In this document: positions 61,602-64,000 of the stretch, piece by piece
How positions within the stretch are numbered: the stretch's first letter is position 1
Layout: each line of letters starts with the position of its first letter
Assembly (NCBI GenBank): GCA_022393335.1
Contig: JAJEKB010020682.1
Location: 510,952-574,951 of the forward strand
Origin: Macrotrachela quadricornifera
Lineage: Eukaryota; Rotifera; Eurotatoria; Philodinida; Philodinidae
DNA: 64,000 nucleotides
Direction: 5' to 3'
Notes under the pieces: model-generated
Databases searched by the model: none
What the model saw: the letters and a program-made list of their open reading frames with translations, nothing else
Told to the model about the DNA's origin: nothing
Position numbers and translations under genes: made by a program

Positions 61602-62414
61602 CTTTAATGTGTTGTAATATTCAGTGAAGTCAGATTTGTGTTAATAAATTATTACTTGTTTGTTGGAATATATATATAGATATATATATGTATATAGACG
61701 TAATAAATAATTATTTTACTTGGAATTTAACCAGAGTCTGCAAATAAACGAAAGCAAATAGAAACTGATATTTGACAATTTTAAAGTTTAGGAGGTGTAT
61801 CATTGTAAAATATTTTTACGAAATCTGTTAGTCTGATTGTCTTATAAGTTAGCTTAAATAATAAAAAAGGCCACATATTGACAAATAGTAGAATGAATAC
61901 AACATTTTATACATAGTCTCTGCAATAACGCGCAAAGCTATATATGTGATATTCTTTTAATGAACGAAAGTATACTATACCGTCAACTATATTTTTATGC
62001 AAAAGAAAATGATCTGTTATACTAAAGATGAAATAATTCGATACAACAATAATTGTGATGTGTATTTTATTTATAAGTAAATGTTTATGTACTATTGCTC
62101 ATATCTAAATACAATCATATCCACATGTAAACTGCGACAGTCTAGGGCCAGGTGCATCGAACTTCGATGAACGTTACTTGTGATAATTGTAGGTATAAAT
62201 AACCAAACAACAACTATGGTCAAAATAGTCGTGGTGATAGTGGTGATAGCGACGGCAATAAAACCCTAAGCAATAAATGCATTTGACAATTATGGTATAA
62301 AGAATCGAGTGATAAGTTTTATATTCCCTAGACTGAAAGGATAGGGTCTAGAAAACGAAATTCACCTGTAACTGTCGGTCGGTCTGTCTGTTCGTCTGTC
62401 GGAAACGCCGTCAA
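61602..62414. other. Intergenic, no gene seen
   Basis: Contains the promoter side of the mesh-like gene, with a TATATA run at about 61665-61696. The last 80 bases before the minisatellite (GGTCGGTCTGTCTGTTCGTC near 62378) look like a degenerate GTCT-type simple repeat. Confidence 0.45.
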
Positions 62415-62720
62415 AATGGCTATGGTTATTATGATAGAAATGACTATTTAATAACTATGGATATTATGGTACAAATGACTATTTAATAACTATGGTTATT
62501 ATGATAGAAATGACTATTTAATAACTATGGTTATTATGGTACAAATGACTATTTAATAACTATGGATATTATGGTACAAATGACTATTTAATAACTATGG
62601 TTATTATGATAGAAATGACTATTTAATAACTATGGATATTATGATAGAAATGACTATTTAATAAATATGGATATTATGGTACAAATGACTATTTAATAAC
62701 TATGGTTATAATGACCACAG
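62415..62720. repeat. 35-bp minisatellite, about 8-9 copies
   Basis: CTATGGTTATTATG... units recur exactly every 35 bases (TATGG at 62421, 62456, 62491 and onward). Two unit types alternate irregularly: one with TTATTATGATAGAAATGA and one with ATATTATGGTACAAATGA. Downstream, to about 62810, a degenerate shorter form (CTATGGTTAAAATGA) continues. The unit length is not a multiple of three, so it is not a coding repeat. Confidence 0.92.
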
Positions 62721-63121
62721 TAACTATGATTAAAATGACTATGGTAACTATGGTTAAAATGAACATGGTAGCTATGGTACAAATGACCATTGGAAACTAT
62801 GGTTCGAGTGTAGTTCAGATAAATATGGAAAAGACTATTACAATCATCTAATTACTATGATTTAAATTATTCGACTAGTATTGATTAAAAATGACGATCA
62901 TTGTTTAATTATTTATTTTGATTGGATTGTTGTTCAATGCTGCATCAATAACTAGGTGCTTTATCAATAAATTAGAATTTTATAAGTGAATGTGAACATA
63001 AAATTATAATAAATAGAACTCATATTCTTTGAATAATGCGACCAAGTTTTTTTGAATAGAAACAGCCCTTGAATAATATAATTATCAAAAATCGCATTGT
63101 TATTTACAATGTCATTCTAGT

Positions 63122-63720
63122 TCACGATAAAATATGAAAAAGTTTTATGTAAAAGAGTAGCAGCCAAACGGTCATATACATAACAATTAATAATATCGGA
63201 TGCAAAGGGTTTTCGTATTTGAGTAGTATTTTTCTCATGATTGGGCATCGATATCGATATCCATACCCAACCTGACTGTCGATGAGTATTTCAATGCCTT
63301 GAATTATATTTTCAATGTCCGTCAAACGTTCAAATCAACTGTTGGGAGTGACATTTTCCAATGGGTCGATCACGCGGAGATGCGTCATTTGAATAGCTCA
63401 TTTTAATTCTTTCTTGAAAATCTCGGAGTTTTTTTCGATGGGTTCATACATATCGAAATAGAATAACCCATCGCCGTGTGCTCGACCCATCGGAAAATGT
63501 CACTTCGAACACTCGATTTGAGCGTTTGATGGGCATCGGAGAACTAATCGAAACGTTTTTTGAGGGCTCGGAAAAAGGTTATAAAGAAAAAATTTCGGCA
63601 TATGCACGGCTGTATATCGAGTCCTCGATGCCTATCGAACATATATTCAGAATAGGAGGAGAATTAGATTCGAACATATGTGCTTACGATTATCAGCGAT
63701 GCATTGACGAGTTGATCTAA
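63122..63720. repeat. Diverged inverted duplication with short protein-like frames
   Basis: Bases around 63305-63365, read inverted, match 63478-63535 at most positions (TCGACCCATTGGAAAATGTC against TCGACCCATCGGAAAATGTC). Both copies encode a related short frame: minus strand FERLTDIENIIQGIEILI, plus strand (63478-63720) RFERLMGIGELIETFFEGSE, then KEKISAYARLYIESSMPI ending in Ile-stop. Conservation at protein level suggests a once-coding duplicated unit, but neither copy has a clear start. No family was recognised. Confidence 0.5.
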
Positions 63721-64000
63721 ACATATCTTGATCTTCTAACTATAGAAACATGTTTTATCAATATATCCACTACGCGATATTTCTTTCTTTTTTTTTTCTT
63801 TATATTTTGAGTCTTGCTTTTCATGAATATAACTCCTTTCTTATATACTCATCTAGTCAGACGGCAATTGTTATTTTCTAGAATATTTTTTGCAACTCAA
63901 CATTCTATAATTTAACATTAACAAAATATTGTGAAACTACTTTGAGAAAGAGACATGAAAAGTAGATGTTCATATAATAATGATAAGAATTAATTAATGA

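Overview
The window looks like nuclear DNA of a small-genome invertebrate, most likely a bdelloid rotifer. This is inferred from gene content and architecture; no database search was possible. The DNA is strongly AT-rich. Most spliced genes have several GT-AG introns of about 50-60 bp. The gene families fit bdelloids: NHL-repeat proteins with Ser/Thr-rich stalks, an ADP-ribosyltransferase, carboxylesterases, PGRP, F-box genes, and decayed Tc1/mariner, pogo-like and hAT-like elements. There are no prokaryotic operons, and no convincing tRNA or rRNA gene was seen.

Layout. 1-8.2 kb: gene-poor, with a 947 bp palindromic TA-flanked element and a broken isopenicillin-N-synthase-like oxygenase. 8.2-9 kb: an IS630/Tc1-like transposase relic. 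10.6-13.4 kb: a membrane-anchored PGRP and an intact mono-ADP-ribosyltransferase. 16-18.6 kb: an intact secreted NHL-repeat gene containing an 8-nt micro-exon, plus a nearby NHL relic. 19.9-27.5 kb: a 137-residue orphan, an F-box pseudogene, a two-repeat secreted protein, a 542-residue carboxylesterase and a DUF1295/steroid-reductase-like membrane protein. 28.4-35.8 kb: decay zone with a pogo-like transposase, a squalene synthase fragment, an arrestin-like gene with one in-frame stop, a small membrane protein and two nested palindromic elements. 37.5-41.9 kb: a MACPF-like protein with an N-terminal ubiquitin-like region, followed by an unusual protein of four tandem DnaJ C-terminal-domain-like repeats ending in a CaaX box. 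43.2-46.1 kb: a second NHL gene. 47.9-49.5 kb: a mariner-type relic and possible retroelement debris. 50.3-54.6 kb: a six-exon carboxylesterase and a seven-exon NHL gene with a single-base frameshift. 57-61.6 kb: a NIDO-AMOP-VWD (mesh-like) surface protein whose long intron hosts a foldback element. 62.4-63.7 kb: a 35 bp minisatellite and a diverged inverted duplication.

The genes form no obvious pathway. The shared theme is secreted or cell-surface proteins, possible innate-immunity factors (PGRP, MACPF-like, ADP-ribosyltransferase) and many decaying copies. The most unusual items are the DnaJ-CTD tetra-repeat protein, its MACPF-like neighbour, and the micro-exons in NHL genes. Exon boundaries below were worked out by hand from reading-frame phase and splice consensus.
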